Assembly (NCBI GenBank): GCA_021639365.1
Contig: JAJXHK010000031.1
Coordinates: forward strand, 12,441 to 26,100
Direction of reading: 5' to 3'
From: Collinsella aerofaciens
GTDB lineage: Bacteria > Actinomycetota > Coriobacteriia > Coriobacteriales > Coriobacteriaceae
DNA: 13,660 bases
Below are positions 7,065 through 13,660 of this stretch, piece after piece; position 1 is the first letter of the stretch; each line of letters opens with the position of its first letter. The translations under genes and the position numbers were made by a program. The notes beneath the pieces were generated by a model, which saw nothing but the letters and a program-made list of their open reading frames with translations, had not been told where the DNA came from and searched no databases.

Positions 7065-7688
7065 CTAACGAATGAAGTTGGTGCGCTCGCGATCGGCTTC
7101 GGGGGCTTCGATGCCGGCAGCCTGTCCTGCCTCGATACAATGCAGGAGCCAAGCCATGTTCTTGCCGATGTTGCGCATGGTGGCCAGACCCTCGGCATCT
7201 CCATCGGCCTCGCCCGGCGCAGCGCCAAAGACGTTGTTCCAGTATGTGGAGGCCACCACGGGCATCTGGTTGATAGTGAAGTATTTGTTGAGTACATCGA
7301 AGGTGGTCGAGGTGCCGCCGCGACGGGCGACGGCGACCGCGGCACCCGGCTTGTGCACAAAGGCCTTGCTGCCAGCATAGAATGCGCGGTCGAGAGCCGA
7401 GAGGATGCGTCCGCTGGGATGCGCATAGTAGACGGGGGAGCCAAAGACAAAGCCATCTGCCTGCTCGGCGGCAGCGATGAGCTCGTTCACCACGTCGTCG
7501 TCAAAGGTGCAGCGACCGCCAAGCTTGCCGCACTGACCGCAGCCGATGCAGTCGCGGATGGGCTTGGCGCCCAGTTGGAATACCTCGCTGTCGATGCCCT
7601 CGGCTTTAAGTTGCTCGGCGACTTCGGCGAGCGCGCGAGCGGTGTTGCCGTTTGCCTTGGGGCTGCCATTGACCAAAAGAACCTTCAT
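7065..7688 (-). CDS. NADPH-dependent FMN reductase / iron-sulfur flavoprotein-like oxidoreductase
   Basis: 207 aa, cytosolic. A GTG just upstream (7691) is in frame, but AGGGAG at 7695-7700 is better spaced (6 bases) from the ATG at 7688. The flavodoxin-like fold opens with KVLLVNGSPKANGNTARAL (2-20), the FMN phosphate loop of the family. A cysteine cluster follows, C47-x2-C50-x2-C53-x6-C60 (CIGCGQCGKLGGRC). It matches the compact pattern that binds a 4Fe-4S cluster in archaeal iron-sulfur flavoproteins. FVFGSPVYYAHPSGRILSALDR then gives the second flavin loop. The likely role is electron transfer from NAD(P)H or ferredoxin to an unknown acceptor. The ArsC-like gene follows after 11 bp. A cluster is an inference from spacing only; simple flavin reductases sometimes carry part of this motif. 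Confidence 0.88.
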   Translation of the reverse strand: MKVLLVNGSPKANGNTARALAEVAEQLKAEGIDSEVFQLGAKPIRDCIGCGQCGKLGGRCTFDDDVVNELIAAAEQADGFVFGSPVYYAHPSGRILSALDRAFYAGSKAFVHKPGAAVAVARRGGTSTTFDVLNKYFTINQMPVVASTYWNNVFGAAPGEADGDAEGLATMRNIGKNMAWLLHCIEAGQAAGIEAPEADRERTNFIR

Positions 7689-7725
7689 CACAAACTCCCT
7701 CTGCTGTTGGTGACTTCTGCAGAGG

Positions 7726-7734
7726 ATTATCGCA
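7726..7734 (-). promoter_or_regulatory. Candidate extended -10 for the flavoprotein/ArsC-like pair
   Basis: On the minus strand TGC-GATAAT forms an extended -10 element, about 38 bases before the flavoprotein ATG. No convincing -35 is present at 17 bp, which extended -10 promoters may lack. It suggests that the pair can be transcribed apart from the GGDEF gene upstream. Confidence 0.35.
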
Positions 7735-7762
7735 CGATGGGGGAGGCGGTGCGGGCGCGGTG

Positions 7763-9292
7763 CTAATCCAGTTTGGTACCTGGCACCTGCACGGCTTTCC
7801 CGAGCAACACTTTGAGCTCGTTCAAAATGGAAACGGGCTGTCGGTCGACGGTATCCAGATGAAGCGTGGCCACGCGAAGGGGCGGCTGATATTCAAACGA
7901 GCCAAAGAGCACGGGAGAGCCCAGGAACCGCTCGATTTCCTTTGCGATCGCGTCGGTCTCTTCGGGATCGAATTCGTCGAAAAGCGCCACGAACATCGGT
8001 CCGGTCGAGCGGAACAGACGACCCTTACCGCGCGAACAATCCATGAGGCAGGCGGCGCTCTCCGCCAAAACGCGGTCGCCTGCATCAAAGCCAAAGCGGG
8101 CATTGACCTGAGCGATATCGTCGATTTTAATGGCGACCAAGCCCGCCTTGCGCGCGACGCGACGCATTTCGCCAATGGCGTTGACCAGGGCGTGGATGTC
8201 GCCCAGGCCGGTCACGGAATCGGTCGTATCTGCCAAGCTGCGGTTGATAATCATGCCCACGTACATGTTGGGCTCGGTATCGGTGCCGTCCAAGCGGTAG
8301 CCCGTGCAGTCGCAAAGCACGTATGCTTCGGTGGCATCCATCACGCGATACTGCATGTAGTGGAAGTGCCACGTACCGTTTATCACCATGTCGAGCTCGG
8401 CGCGTACGTTGTCGCGGTCCTCGGGGTGAACGCGGGCAAGCCACAAGTCGAGTGAGTTGTAGGGATGCTGGGAGGGCAGGTCAAAATCGCGTACGGCATT
8501 AACCGACCATTGTGATTCGCCCGTATCGAGATTGAGGATAAACGGATAGCGCGTCTCGGAGCTCATGGAGATCGCTTGGAACACCCGGTCGTTGCACGGA
8601 AGCTGCTCGGCAATTGGGTGTGGCGGCGCGTCATTGTCTTTCGGTTGCTGCACACGATGCATAAGCTTATAGCGATACATCTTGCGATCGGCATCCATCG
8701 TCATCTGGCGACGCGTGTCGCCGGCAAGTGGATTGACGCGCGAGCAGCCAAAGCTAAAGCTAGCGATCATGGGCGCCTTGCCGTCTGATGTTGCCTCGAC
8801 AAGATTGGTGCGTGTCCGCTCCAAGCGCTGCTCGAGTTCGGCTTCGCCTGTCGTGGGGGACACGAGTACAAATTCATCTCCACCGATACGGAACAGCACT
8901 TCATCGTGCTCCATTGCCTCGGTGAGCGCGCGGCAGATGCCCAGAATATAGCGATTGCCTTCGGCGTGGCCGAACCTATCATTGCAATGCTTGAGATGGT
9001 CGATGTCAATATAGGCGCAGGTGAAGGGGTCGCCTTTGCGCCAGAGCTGCTCGACGTGACGGTCGAGTCCGCCGCGGTTGCCCAAGTTGGTGAGCTGATC
9101 GATATAGGCGTTGCACTCAAGCAGCTGGCGCTCTTGTTGCAGGATGGCATGCGTCTTTTGCAGTTGCTCACCAACGGCGCGTAGCTCAGCAGGCAGCGCG
9201 GAAACATCGAGTTCGGCGGTCGAGACACCATTCGCAAGTCGCTGAAGATAGGCAATAATCGATTGCTCGCCCAAGCGGTATGACTCGTTCAT
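7763..9292 (-). CDS. Diguanylate cyclase: GGDEF - PAS - degenerate GGDEF
   Basis: 509 aa, no membrane segment or signal peptide. The ATG at 9292 follows AAGGAGG (9302-9308) by 9 bases. Residues 1-62 are helical, with a coiled-coil-like LQKTHAILQQERQLLE. The first GGDEF domain (about 63-212) has DQLTNLGNRGG, the metal-binding YIDIDHLKHCNDRFGH, and an intact RIGGDEF (135-141), so it should make c-di-GMP from two GTP. I see no RxxD inhibitory site at the usual place. A PAS_3-like domain follows (about 233-352; WSVNAVRDFDLP, VHPEDRDNVRAEL). The third domain (about 355-500) has the GGDEF fold start SVTGLGDIHALVNAI and FGFDAGDRVLAE but RSTGPMFVAL in place of the signature, so it is probably regulatory. 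It matches the first part of the adjacent 905-aa protein, so the two are tandem paralogues. Confidence 0.92.
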   Translation of the reverse strand: MNESYRLGEQSIIAYLQRLANGVSTAELDVSALPAELRAVGEQLQKTHAILQQERQLLECNAYIDQLTNLGNRGGLDRHVEQLWRKGDPFTCAYIDIDHLKHCNDRFGHAEGNRYILGICRALTEAMEHDEVLFRIGGDEFVLVSPTTGEAELEQRLERTRTNLVEATSDGKAPMIASFSFGCSRVNPLAGDTRRQMTMDADRKMYRYKLMHRVQQPKDNDAPPHPIAEQLPCNDRVFQAISMSSETRYPFILNLDTGESQWSVNAVRDFDLPSQHPYNSLDLWLARVHPEDRDNVRAELDMVINGTWHFHYMQYRVMDATEAYVLCDCTGYRLDGTDTEPNMYVGMIINRSLADTTDSVTGLGDIHALVNAIGEMRRVARKAGLVAIKIDDIAQVNARFGFDAGDRVLAESAACLMDCSRGKGRLFRSTGPMFVALFDEFDPEETDAIAKEIERFLGSPVLFGSFEYQPPLRVATLHLDTVDRQPVSILNELKVLLGKAVQVPGTKLD

Positions 9293-9301
9293 GATGAATA
9301 A

Positions 9302-9308
9302 CCTCCTT
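9302..9308 (-). promoter_or_regulatory. Ribosome binding site fixing the 509-aa GGDEF protein start
   Basis: AAGGAGG on the minus strand, 9 bases before the ATG at 9292. It lies inside the nine extra codons that a start at 9319 would add, so the shorter form is preferred. Confidence 0.7.
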
Positions 9309-9330
9309 GGGCAGAACAACGGTTTGTATC

Positions 9331-9361
9331 ATATCCCCAATTCGGTTTGAATTGGGGATAT
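9331..9361. repeat. Perfect 13-bp inverted repeat between the two c-di-GMP genes
   Basis: ATATCCCCAATTC (9331-9343), loop GGTTT, then the exact complement (9349-9361). It lies after the stop of the EAL protein and before the GGDEF gene, on their shared strand. No T-run follows on the minus strand. A -10-like TATGAT (9328-9333) overlaps its distal edge, so it could be an operator for the GGDEF gene, a hairpin that attenuates read-through, or both. A weaker inverted repeat (GGAGACA-AA-TGTCCCC) stands at 9374-9389. Confidence 0.75.
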
Positions 9362-9419
9362 AAGTTAGCTAATGGAGACAAATGTCCCCTTCGGCGGTGG
9401 TGTTTTGCGCGCGACCGTA

Positions 9420-12137
9420 TCAGTTGTTTTTGCCACCATCGAGCAATGCCTCAAAATCATTCGCCGGCATGGGGCGGTAGTAGAGGAAGCCCTGAGCGTA
9501 GCGGGCGCCCATTTGTCGTAGCATGTTCGCCTGCTCATTTGTCTCGACGCCTTCGACCACGACGGGCAGATGGAGCGACTGCGCCATTTCGAGCATCGAT
9601 GAAATGATTTGCGTGCTGCGGCCTTGATCGCGGTCGGTGGGCACAAAGGTGCGGTCGAGCTTGATGACGTCGACGTTGACGTTCTTGAGCATCGCGAGCG
9701 TGGACTGACCGGTGCCAAAATCGTCCATATAGGTCGAGAAGCCGCGGGTGTGCAGATCTGCGGTCAGCTTATCCACGGCCTCGGATTCTCCCGTATAAGC
9801 CGTCTCGGTGATCTCGATACGCATGAGCTCGGGCGGTAGGTTGTATTGGGCGGCGAGCGCCCCCATATGTTCGGCAACGTCGCAGGCAAGGATATCCACG
9901 CGCGACACATTAAGCGAGACCGGAACCACGCGAAGTCCTCGATCGATGCGCCCGCGCAGCCACGAGGCGACACCCTGCCAAATGTACTTGTCGAGCGTCA
10001 CCACAAAGCCGCTTTCCTCGAGTGCGGGGATAAACGTTGCGGGCGAAATGAGAGAGCCGTCCTTGTCAATCCAGCGGGTGAGTGCTTCGGCGCCAATGAT
10101 CTCGCCGGTTTCCATATCAACCTGGGGCTGCAGGTAGTAGGTGATGCGGTCGTTTGAGAGCGCATACTGGAACTCGGTGAGGGTGCGGTGAAACGCCACC
10201 TCGCGCTTGTATTCCTCGGGGCGAAAGACGGCGATGCGATCCTTAAAATCGTTTTTGGCGCGCCGATTGGTAAACATGGCCTTGGCCTGCGCGTCGATGG
10301 TGATTTCCTCGTTGGGGTCGATGGGGCAAACGCCCATGGACGGCCAGAAACCCACGCCGTCATCATGCTTGGCCACGGCGGCACGAACGCGGTTATAGAT
10401 TTGATGGACGGTGTTGTGCTCAAAGGGGATGAGAATGCAAAAGTCGTCTTGGCCCCAGTATCCTGCGACGCCCATCTCGGCATTCTCGATGTCTTTGAGG
10501 ACCGTGCCCACATCGGCGAGCACGCGGTCGCCCTCGGCCTGTCCGTGCCATTCGTTGAACAGTCGCATATGACCCATGTCGACGGTGGCGATACACCAAG
10601 CGGCGTCGCGCCTTGTCTTAAGAAATGCGTTGGCACGCCGCATAAACTCGCTGGGTCGATAGAGGCCCGTGAGCGTATCGATGCGTTCGGCGACGGCGCT
10701 TTTACGCTCAATCTCGGGTATGGGGAGGCTGTCGTTGGGTGCAAGCCCGCCGGCGGCGCGAAGACGACGGTCGAGTTCGCCTAAAACAGCGGTCGCTTGA
10801 TTGATTAAGCGCTCGTAAAAGGCCGGGACGACAAGACAGACGGGGGTAATGGTGTCGTTCGCGATTCGAACAGGAGCGAAAACGGCCTCTTTAAGATGAT
10901 GGGTCAGTTGCTCGAATGCCTCGTGGTCCAGATCGTTGCTGAGCACGACGAACTGGGCGTTTCGCGAGCGGAAGACGCGACTTCTGCCGCGGGTGATCGA
11001 TAACATGCGGCCTGCGTATTCGGCGAGCATGTTGTCGACAGCCTCGGCCCCGTAGAGCTCGTTGAACTTTGCCGTGCCACAAACGCGGACCGCTATAAGC
11101 CCCGTCTCGCAACGGTCGCGACGGCAGGCATCGATAGCGTTGATCAGCATACGCTGCGTTCCGAGGCCCGTGGCGGCGTCGACGGTCTCGGCGAGTGAGT
11201 GGTTAACAAGTTCGCCGACATAGAGCGAGGGGGTATTTCCGTCGCCGTCGATACGAAACCCGCGAGCGCGGCAGAGGACGTAGTCGCCCGCGGCATTGCG
11301 CATGCGGTACTGCATGATGCGGCGGTGTTTGGAGCCATTATAGATTTGGTCGATGTCGTTGATGTAGGCCTCAAGGTCATCGGGGTGGACGCGCGTTTTC
11401 CAGTAATCGTGGCAGTTGTCTACATGCTCAGAAGGAAGACCGAGATCGCGCAGGGCACCTTGTGACCAAAGGGTGCGATGTTTGTCCAAGTTCTCGATAA
11501 AGCAATAACGGCCTTCGTTGAGCATCGAAAAGGCGTCAAAAACGCGATCGCTTATTTCGAAGTCGTCGGTGTGGACTTGCGCGATATTGCGTCGATCAAG
11601 ATGCATGGCATGGCGTAGCTTGTAGTCGTACATGCGATGGTCGGCATCGAGTGTCATGCGATTGGAGACTTCACCCAGGGCGGGGTCGGCGTGCGACACT
11701 CCGTAGCTAAACGAGTGAGGCATCTCGGAATCGTTGTTTTTGAGTAGGACCGTTCGGCAGTGTTCCAGGCGCTCGGCGAGGTCGTCCTCGGTCGCAATCG
11801 TAGACAGGATGGCAAACTCGTCGCCGCCTATGCGAAACGCCGCCTCGTCCACCTTCATATACAGCTTGAGATAGAGGCTTACCTGCAAGATATAGCGGTT
11901 GCCCTCGTCATGCCCGAAGACGTCGTTGCAGTGCTTAAGGTTATCGATGTCGATAAACGCCATGGTCACGGGCAGTTCCTGCTCCCAGATTTCCTCTAGG
12001 GAACGGGCAAAGCCGCCGCGGTTGCCAAGTCCGGTGAGCTGGTCGGTAAAGGCCGTCCTAATCAGATCATCCTGACGCTCGAGAAGGTCACGGACGGTCT
12101 TTTCGAGCGTTTCGGTGTAATTGCTGACGGTGTCCAT
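9420..12137 (-). CDS. c-di-GMP phosphodiesterase/cyclase: GGDEF - PAS - degenerate GGDEF x2 - EAL
   Basis: 905 aa from the ATG at 12137. The frame stays open to 12305, but the extra 56 residues look like translated leader, and the ribosome site at 12137 is weak. GGDEF-1 (about 28-180) has an intact RIGGDEF (102-108). A PAS_3-like domain covers about 195-312. Two further GGDEF-type folds follow: about 318-460, with no signature (RSRNAQFVVL), and about 485-640, with GQDDF (562-566) in its place. The EAL domain (about 650-905) keeps E684 (EALTRW), N743 (NVSR), E775 (EITE), D805/D806 (DDFGTG), K826 (KLD), E862 (EGVET) and Q882, the set needed for c-di-GMP hydrolysis. No membrane segments are seen, so signals probably enter through PAS. 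It is divergent from the patatin-like gene. GGDEF-1 may add synthesis or GTP-dependent control. Confidence 0.93.
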   Translation of the reverse strand: MDTVSNYTETLEKTVRDLLERQDDLIRTAFTDQLTGLGNRGGFARSLEEIWEQELPVTMAFIDIDNLKHCNDVFGHDEGNRYILQVSLYLKLYMKVDEAAFRIGGDEFAILSTIATEDDLAERLEHCRTVLLKNNDSEMPHSFSYGVSHADPALGEVSNRMTLDADHRMYDYKLRHAMHLDRRNIAQVHTDDFEISDRVFDAFSMLNEGRYCFIENLDKHRTLWSQGALRDLGLPSEHVDNCHDYWKTRVHPDDLEAYINDIDQIYNGSKHRRIMQYRMRNAAGDYVLCRARGFRIDGDGNTPSLYVGELVNHSLAETVDAATGLGTQRMLINAIDACRRDRCETGLIAVRVCGTAKFNELYGAEAVDNMLAEYAGRMLSITRGRSRVFRSRNAQFVVLSNDLDHEAFEQLTHHLKEAVFAPVRIANDTITPVCLVVPAFYERLINQATAVLGELDRRLRAAGGLAPNDSLPIPEIERKSAVAERIDTLTGLYRPSEFMRRANAFLKTRRDAAWCIATVDMGHMRLFNEWHGQAEGDRVLADVGTVLKDIENAEMGVAGYWGQDDFCILIPFEHNTVHQIYNRVRAAVAKHDDGVGFWPSMGVCPIDPNEEITIDAQAKAMFTNRRAKNDFKDRIAVFRPEEYKREVAFHRTLTEFQYALSNDRITYYLQPQVDMETGEIIGAEALTRWIDKDGSLISPATFIPALEESGFVVTLDKYIWQGVASWLRGRIDRGLRVVPVSLNVSRVDILACDVAEHMGALAAQYNLPPELMRIEITETAYTGESEAVDKLTADLHTRGFSTYMDDFGTGQSTLAMLKNVNVDVIKLDRTFVPTDRDQGRSTQIISSMLEMAQSLHLPVVVEGVETNEQANMLRQMGARYAQGFLYYRPMPANDFEALLDGGKNN

Positions 12138-12295
12138 GTTGTAAGCGGCTTTCTGAGGTCGGGGCGGATGGCGTCGGGCGAGCTCGTAGTGCACACGCGT
12201 CGTTGCTCGGCGCCTTGCGTGTATCCAGGCCCCCGCCTTGCTGCGTTGTTGAGTTACTTTGCCGGCTAATGTTCGCTGTTGATAACTGCTGAGTA

Positions 12296-12320
12296 GTGTA
12301 AACAACAGTACACAATTATA
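12296..12320 (-). promoter_or_regulatory. Candidate promoter and operator of the EAL protein gene
   Basis: A perfect TATAAT is read on the minus strand at 12320-12315, with no good -35 upstream. Just downstream, over the expected start point near 12308, an inverted repeat GTGTA-8 bases-TACAC (12296-12313) could bind a repressor. Confidence 0.45.
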
Positions 12321-12406
12321 TATGGGTGTCCATGCTGTGGGCGGCTACTATTCGCCAAACGGCAACGCCTGGGTGCGCATGAAAAATGCGACTGAGTCGA
12401 TATATG

Positions 12407-12435
12407 TTGACGGGTATACTTGTCCCGTTTTAAAA
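12407..12435 (+). promoter_or_regulatory. Candidate promoter of the patatin-like gene
   Basis: TTGACG at 12407-12412 is followed after 17 bp by TTAAAA (12430-12435), a -35/-10 pair. A better -10 by itself, TATACT, lies at 12415-12420 and is flanked by the short inverted repeat ACGGG/CCCGT (12410-12414, 12424-12428). One of the two should drive the gene that starts at 12457. Confidence 0.45.
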
Positions 12436-12456
12436 CGCAGGAACGGAGATGGTCAC

Positions 12457-13326
12457 ATGGCACAGCCGGATACGACGCGCACGGTGGGGCTTGCGCTCGA
12501 GGGAGGCGGCTACCGCGGTATGTATACGGCGGGCGTGCTCGACGTTTGGATGGAGCACGGTTTGACCTGCGACCATATGGTGGGCGTTTCGGCGGGCGCG
12601 GCGTTTGGCTACAACTTTAAATCGCGGCAGATTGGGCGCGCCATTCGCTACAACAAGGCCTATTGTGCCGACAAGCGCTATGCGAGTGTGACCAGCTGGC
12701 TGCGAACCGGTGACATGTTCAATGCCGATTTTGCCTATCACGAGGTGCCCATTGAGCGCGATCCCATCGACTTGGAGGCGTATCGCGCCTGCCCCATGCG
12801 ATTTACGTGCGTGTGTACCGATATCGAGACGGGCAAGGCTGTCTATCACGATTTGCCGTATGGCGACGAGCGCGATATCGAGTGGATCCGGGCGTCGTCT
12901 GCTATTCCCGTGGCGACGCGTCCCGTTGCTATTGACGGGCATAAGTATCTGGATGGTGGCGTGGCTGATTCTATCCCCAGCGCATGGTTGTTTGCGCAGG
13001 GGTATGACCGCAATATCGTGGTGCTTACGCAGCCGGCGGGCTTTGTGAAGCAGCCTAACAGCGTGATGCCCATGCTGCGGCGCGTGTTCCGTCACTACCC
13101 GGAGTTTGTTGCAGCGCTTGAGCATCGGCATGAGGTCTACAACGCCACGCTCGATGACCTGGCACGTCGCGAGGCTGCCGGCGAAATCTTTGTGGTGCGG
13201 CCGAGCGAGTCGGTGAAGGTGCCGTCGCTGTGCCGCGAACCGGATGAGCTCGAGCGCATCTACCAGGTCGGCCGCCACGATGCAGAGGCGACTTTGCCGG
13301 CGTTAGAGACCTACCTGGCGGGGTAG
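12457..13326 (+). CDS. Patatin-like phospholipase (YjjU/RssA-type)
   Basis: 289 aa. The ATG at 12457 follows GGAG (12445-12448) by 8 bases; an in-frame ATG at 12322 would add a leader-like tail with no site, so it is rejected. The oxyanion loop EGGGYRG lies at 15-21, the nucleophile motif GVSAG at 43-47 with Ser45, and the second catalytic residue in DGG (D166-G168), forming the Ser-Asp dyad of patatins. The order and the early start of the catalytic loop resemble the small bacterial YjjU/RssA group. It probably hydrolyses acyl esters of phospholipids or other lipids in the cytosol; no signal peptide or membrane segment is seen. The physiological substrate cannot be told from sequence. It is transcribed away from the EAL gene and faces thiE across the palindrome array. 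Confidence 0.9.
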   Translation: MAQPDTTRTVGLALEGGGYRGMYTAGVLDVWMEHGLTCDHMVGVSAGAAFGYNFKSRQIGRAIRYNKAYCADKRYASVTSWLRTGDMFNADFAYHEVPIERDPIDLEAYRACPMRFTCVCTDIETGKAVYHDLPYGDERDIEWIRASSAIPVATRPVAIDGHKYLDGGVADSIPSAWLFAQGYDRNIVVLTQPAGFVKQPNSVMPMLRRVFRHYPEFVAALEHRHEVYNATLDDLARREAAGEIFVVRPSESVKVPSLCREPDELERIYQVGRHDAEATLPALETYLAG

Positions 13327-13346
13327 AGCAACTTGCCGTGTGCTCG

Positions 13347-13520
13347 GCGGAAAGCGCGTCCCAGAATCGGCGCCCAGAACGGGATGCAGTTTCCCGGACG
13401 GGAGGGTTTTGGAAACGGCGTCCCAGAATTTGCGTCTGGAATGGGATGCGGTTTCCCAACGGAGCCTCATGCGGAAAGCGCATCCCGGAATGGACGTCCA
13501 AACTGGGATGCGCTTTCCGC
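13347..13520. repeat. Three-unit palindromic repeat array, exact 62-bp period
   Basis: Three imperfect palindromes of 46 bp (13349-13394, 13411-13456, 13473-13518), separated by two 16-bp spacers. Each has a GGAAA...TCCC left arm, an 18-base middle starting with GAAT at its second base, and a GGGATGC...TTTCC right arm. Unit 3 is the most complete, with perfect 16-bp arms (13471-13486 and 13505-13520) and a centred TGGACGTCCA (13491-13500). Unit 1 has the same centre as GGCGCC. The array lies between the convergent patatin-like gene and thiE. It resembles REP/BIME-type elements, but I cannot name a family. Confidence 0.85.
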
Positions 13521-13562
13521 TCTTGAAGATATGAGGCTGCGGAGCAGCTGCTCGGCCTATGT
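13521..13562. other. Short spacer with a 12-bp palindrome before the thiE stop
   Basis: GAGCAGCTGCTC at 13542-13553 is a perfect palindrome, flanked by AGGC (13534-13537) and GCCT (13555-13558). It could be a weak hairpin ending thiE transcription on the minus strand, but no T-run follows. Confidence 0.3.
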
Positions 13563-13660
13563 TTATGCCTGCTGCCAAGTATCGACGAGCTCCTTGGCCG
13601 CGGCGTGGGGGTCGTCGGCGCTGCAGACGGCGCTCACCACAAAGAAGCCGTCGACGCCGG
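13563..13660 (-). CDS. thiE: Thiamine-phosphate synthase ThiE, C-terminal end (5' end outside window)
   Basis: The last 31 codons (plus two bases) are visible; the TAA stop is at 13563-13565. The residues GVDGFFVVSAVCSADDPHAAAKELVDTW match the end of ThiE, where the strand G-x-D-G-x-x-V-V-S-A contributes to the phosphate-binding site of the TIM barrel, followed by a final helix. ThiE joins the pyrimidine and thiazole halves to form thiamine phosphate. It could be the ThiE part of a fused thiamine protein; the window does not show. Confidence 0.75.
   Translation of the reverse strand, partial: GVDGFFVVSAVCSADDPHAAAKELVDTWQQA

Larger units (their letters stand above)
12138..12456. other. Divergent intergenic region with leader and promoters
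   Basis: 319 bp between the EAL gene (minus) and the patatin-like gene (plus), with no convincing gene. It is more AT-rich near 12270-12330. If the minus promoter at 12315-12320 is used, the EAL transcript has a leader of about 170 bases. I looked for a c-di-GMP (GEMM) riboswitch pattern in that leader and did not see one. Confidence 0.6.

Noticed and set aside
12138..12305. N-terminal extension of the EAL protein (56 residues)
   Set aside because: Reads as Arg/His/Gln-rich sequence unlike a domain, overlaps the candidate promoter side, and the paralogue begins directly with a similar helix before GGDEF-1.
12138..12308. c-di-GMP (GEMM) riboswitch before the EAL gene
   Set aside because: I see GCAAGGC-like pieces, but not the ordered core (tetraloop, receptor and GGGACGCAAAGCC-type block) of a GEMM RNA.
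13347..13520. CRISPR array
   Set aside because: Only three units, with palindromes of 46 bp that vary in sequence and 16-bp spacers, and no cas genes. The structure does not fit CRISPR.

Overview
The window is about 13.7 kb of GC-rich bacterial chromosome with tightly packed genes. No plasmid, phage or transposase gene is visible. The protein style (a TrmL with a long insertion, a chromosomal TetM-like GTPase, a compact UvrA2-type ABC ATPase, multidomain GGDEF/EAL proteins) and the hairpin repeats between genes suggest a gut actinobacterium of the Coriobacteriia, possibly Collinsella or a relative. This placement is an inference from pattern memory, not from a marker gene.

Layout. Plus strand, left part: the C-terminal half of a TetM/EF-G-like translation GTPase (cut by the left edge, ends 1052); a hairpin repeat (1046-1078); an AAA+ ATPase with a C-terminal winged helix (1146-2264); and, with no gap, a UvrA2-type ABC ATPase that lacks the UvrB-binding domain (about 2275-4770). 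A second copy of the hairpin repeat (4773-4807) separates this block from a long minus-strand block. Read in transcription order, the minus-strand block is: a 905-aa GGDEF-PAS-GGDEF-GGDEF-EAL protein (12137-9420), a 509-aa GGDEF-PAS-GGDEF paralogue (9292-7763), a flavoprotein with a four-cysteine cluster motif (7688-7065), an ArsC/Spx-like protein whose catalytic Cys is Ser (7053-6712), a COG0523/CobW-type metallochaperone GTPase (6625-5495) with an intrinsic terminator, and trmL (5399-4800). Divergent from the EAL protein is a patatin-like lipase (12457-13326). After it come three palindromes at an exact 62-bp period (13347-13520), and then the end of thiE on the minus strand, cut by the right edge.

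How the genes may work together. The two cyclic-di-GMP genes are tandem paralogues that share the same first three domains; only the longer one carries the EAL phosphodiesterase domain, with every catalytic residue I know present. The flavoprotein and ArsC-like genes are 11 bp apart and look co-transcribed. The AAA+ ATPase and the UvrA2-like gene are translationally adjacent and may be co-expressed in DNA maintenance or drug resistance.

The most unusual material lies between genes. The GTGACAAAGG hairpin repeat supplies the final ATG-TGA (Met-stop) of two unrelated genes on opposite strands. The 62-bp palindrome array is regular, has two-tier symmetry and shows one compensatory arm change. 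A perfect 13-bp inverted repeat sits between the two c-di-GMP genes. I found no clear new defence or mobile system. The array and the hairpin repeats are the best candidates for something undescribed.
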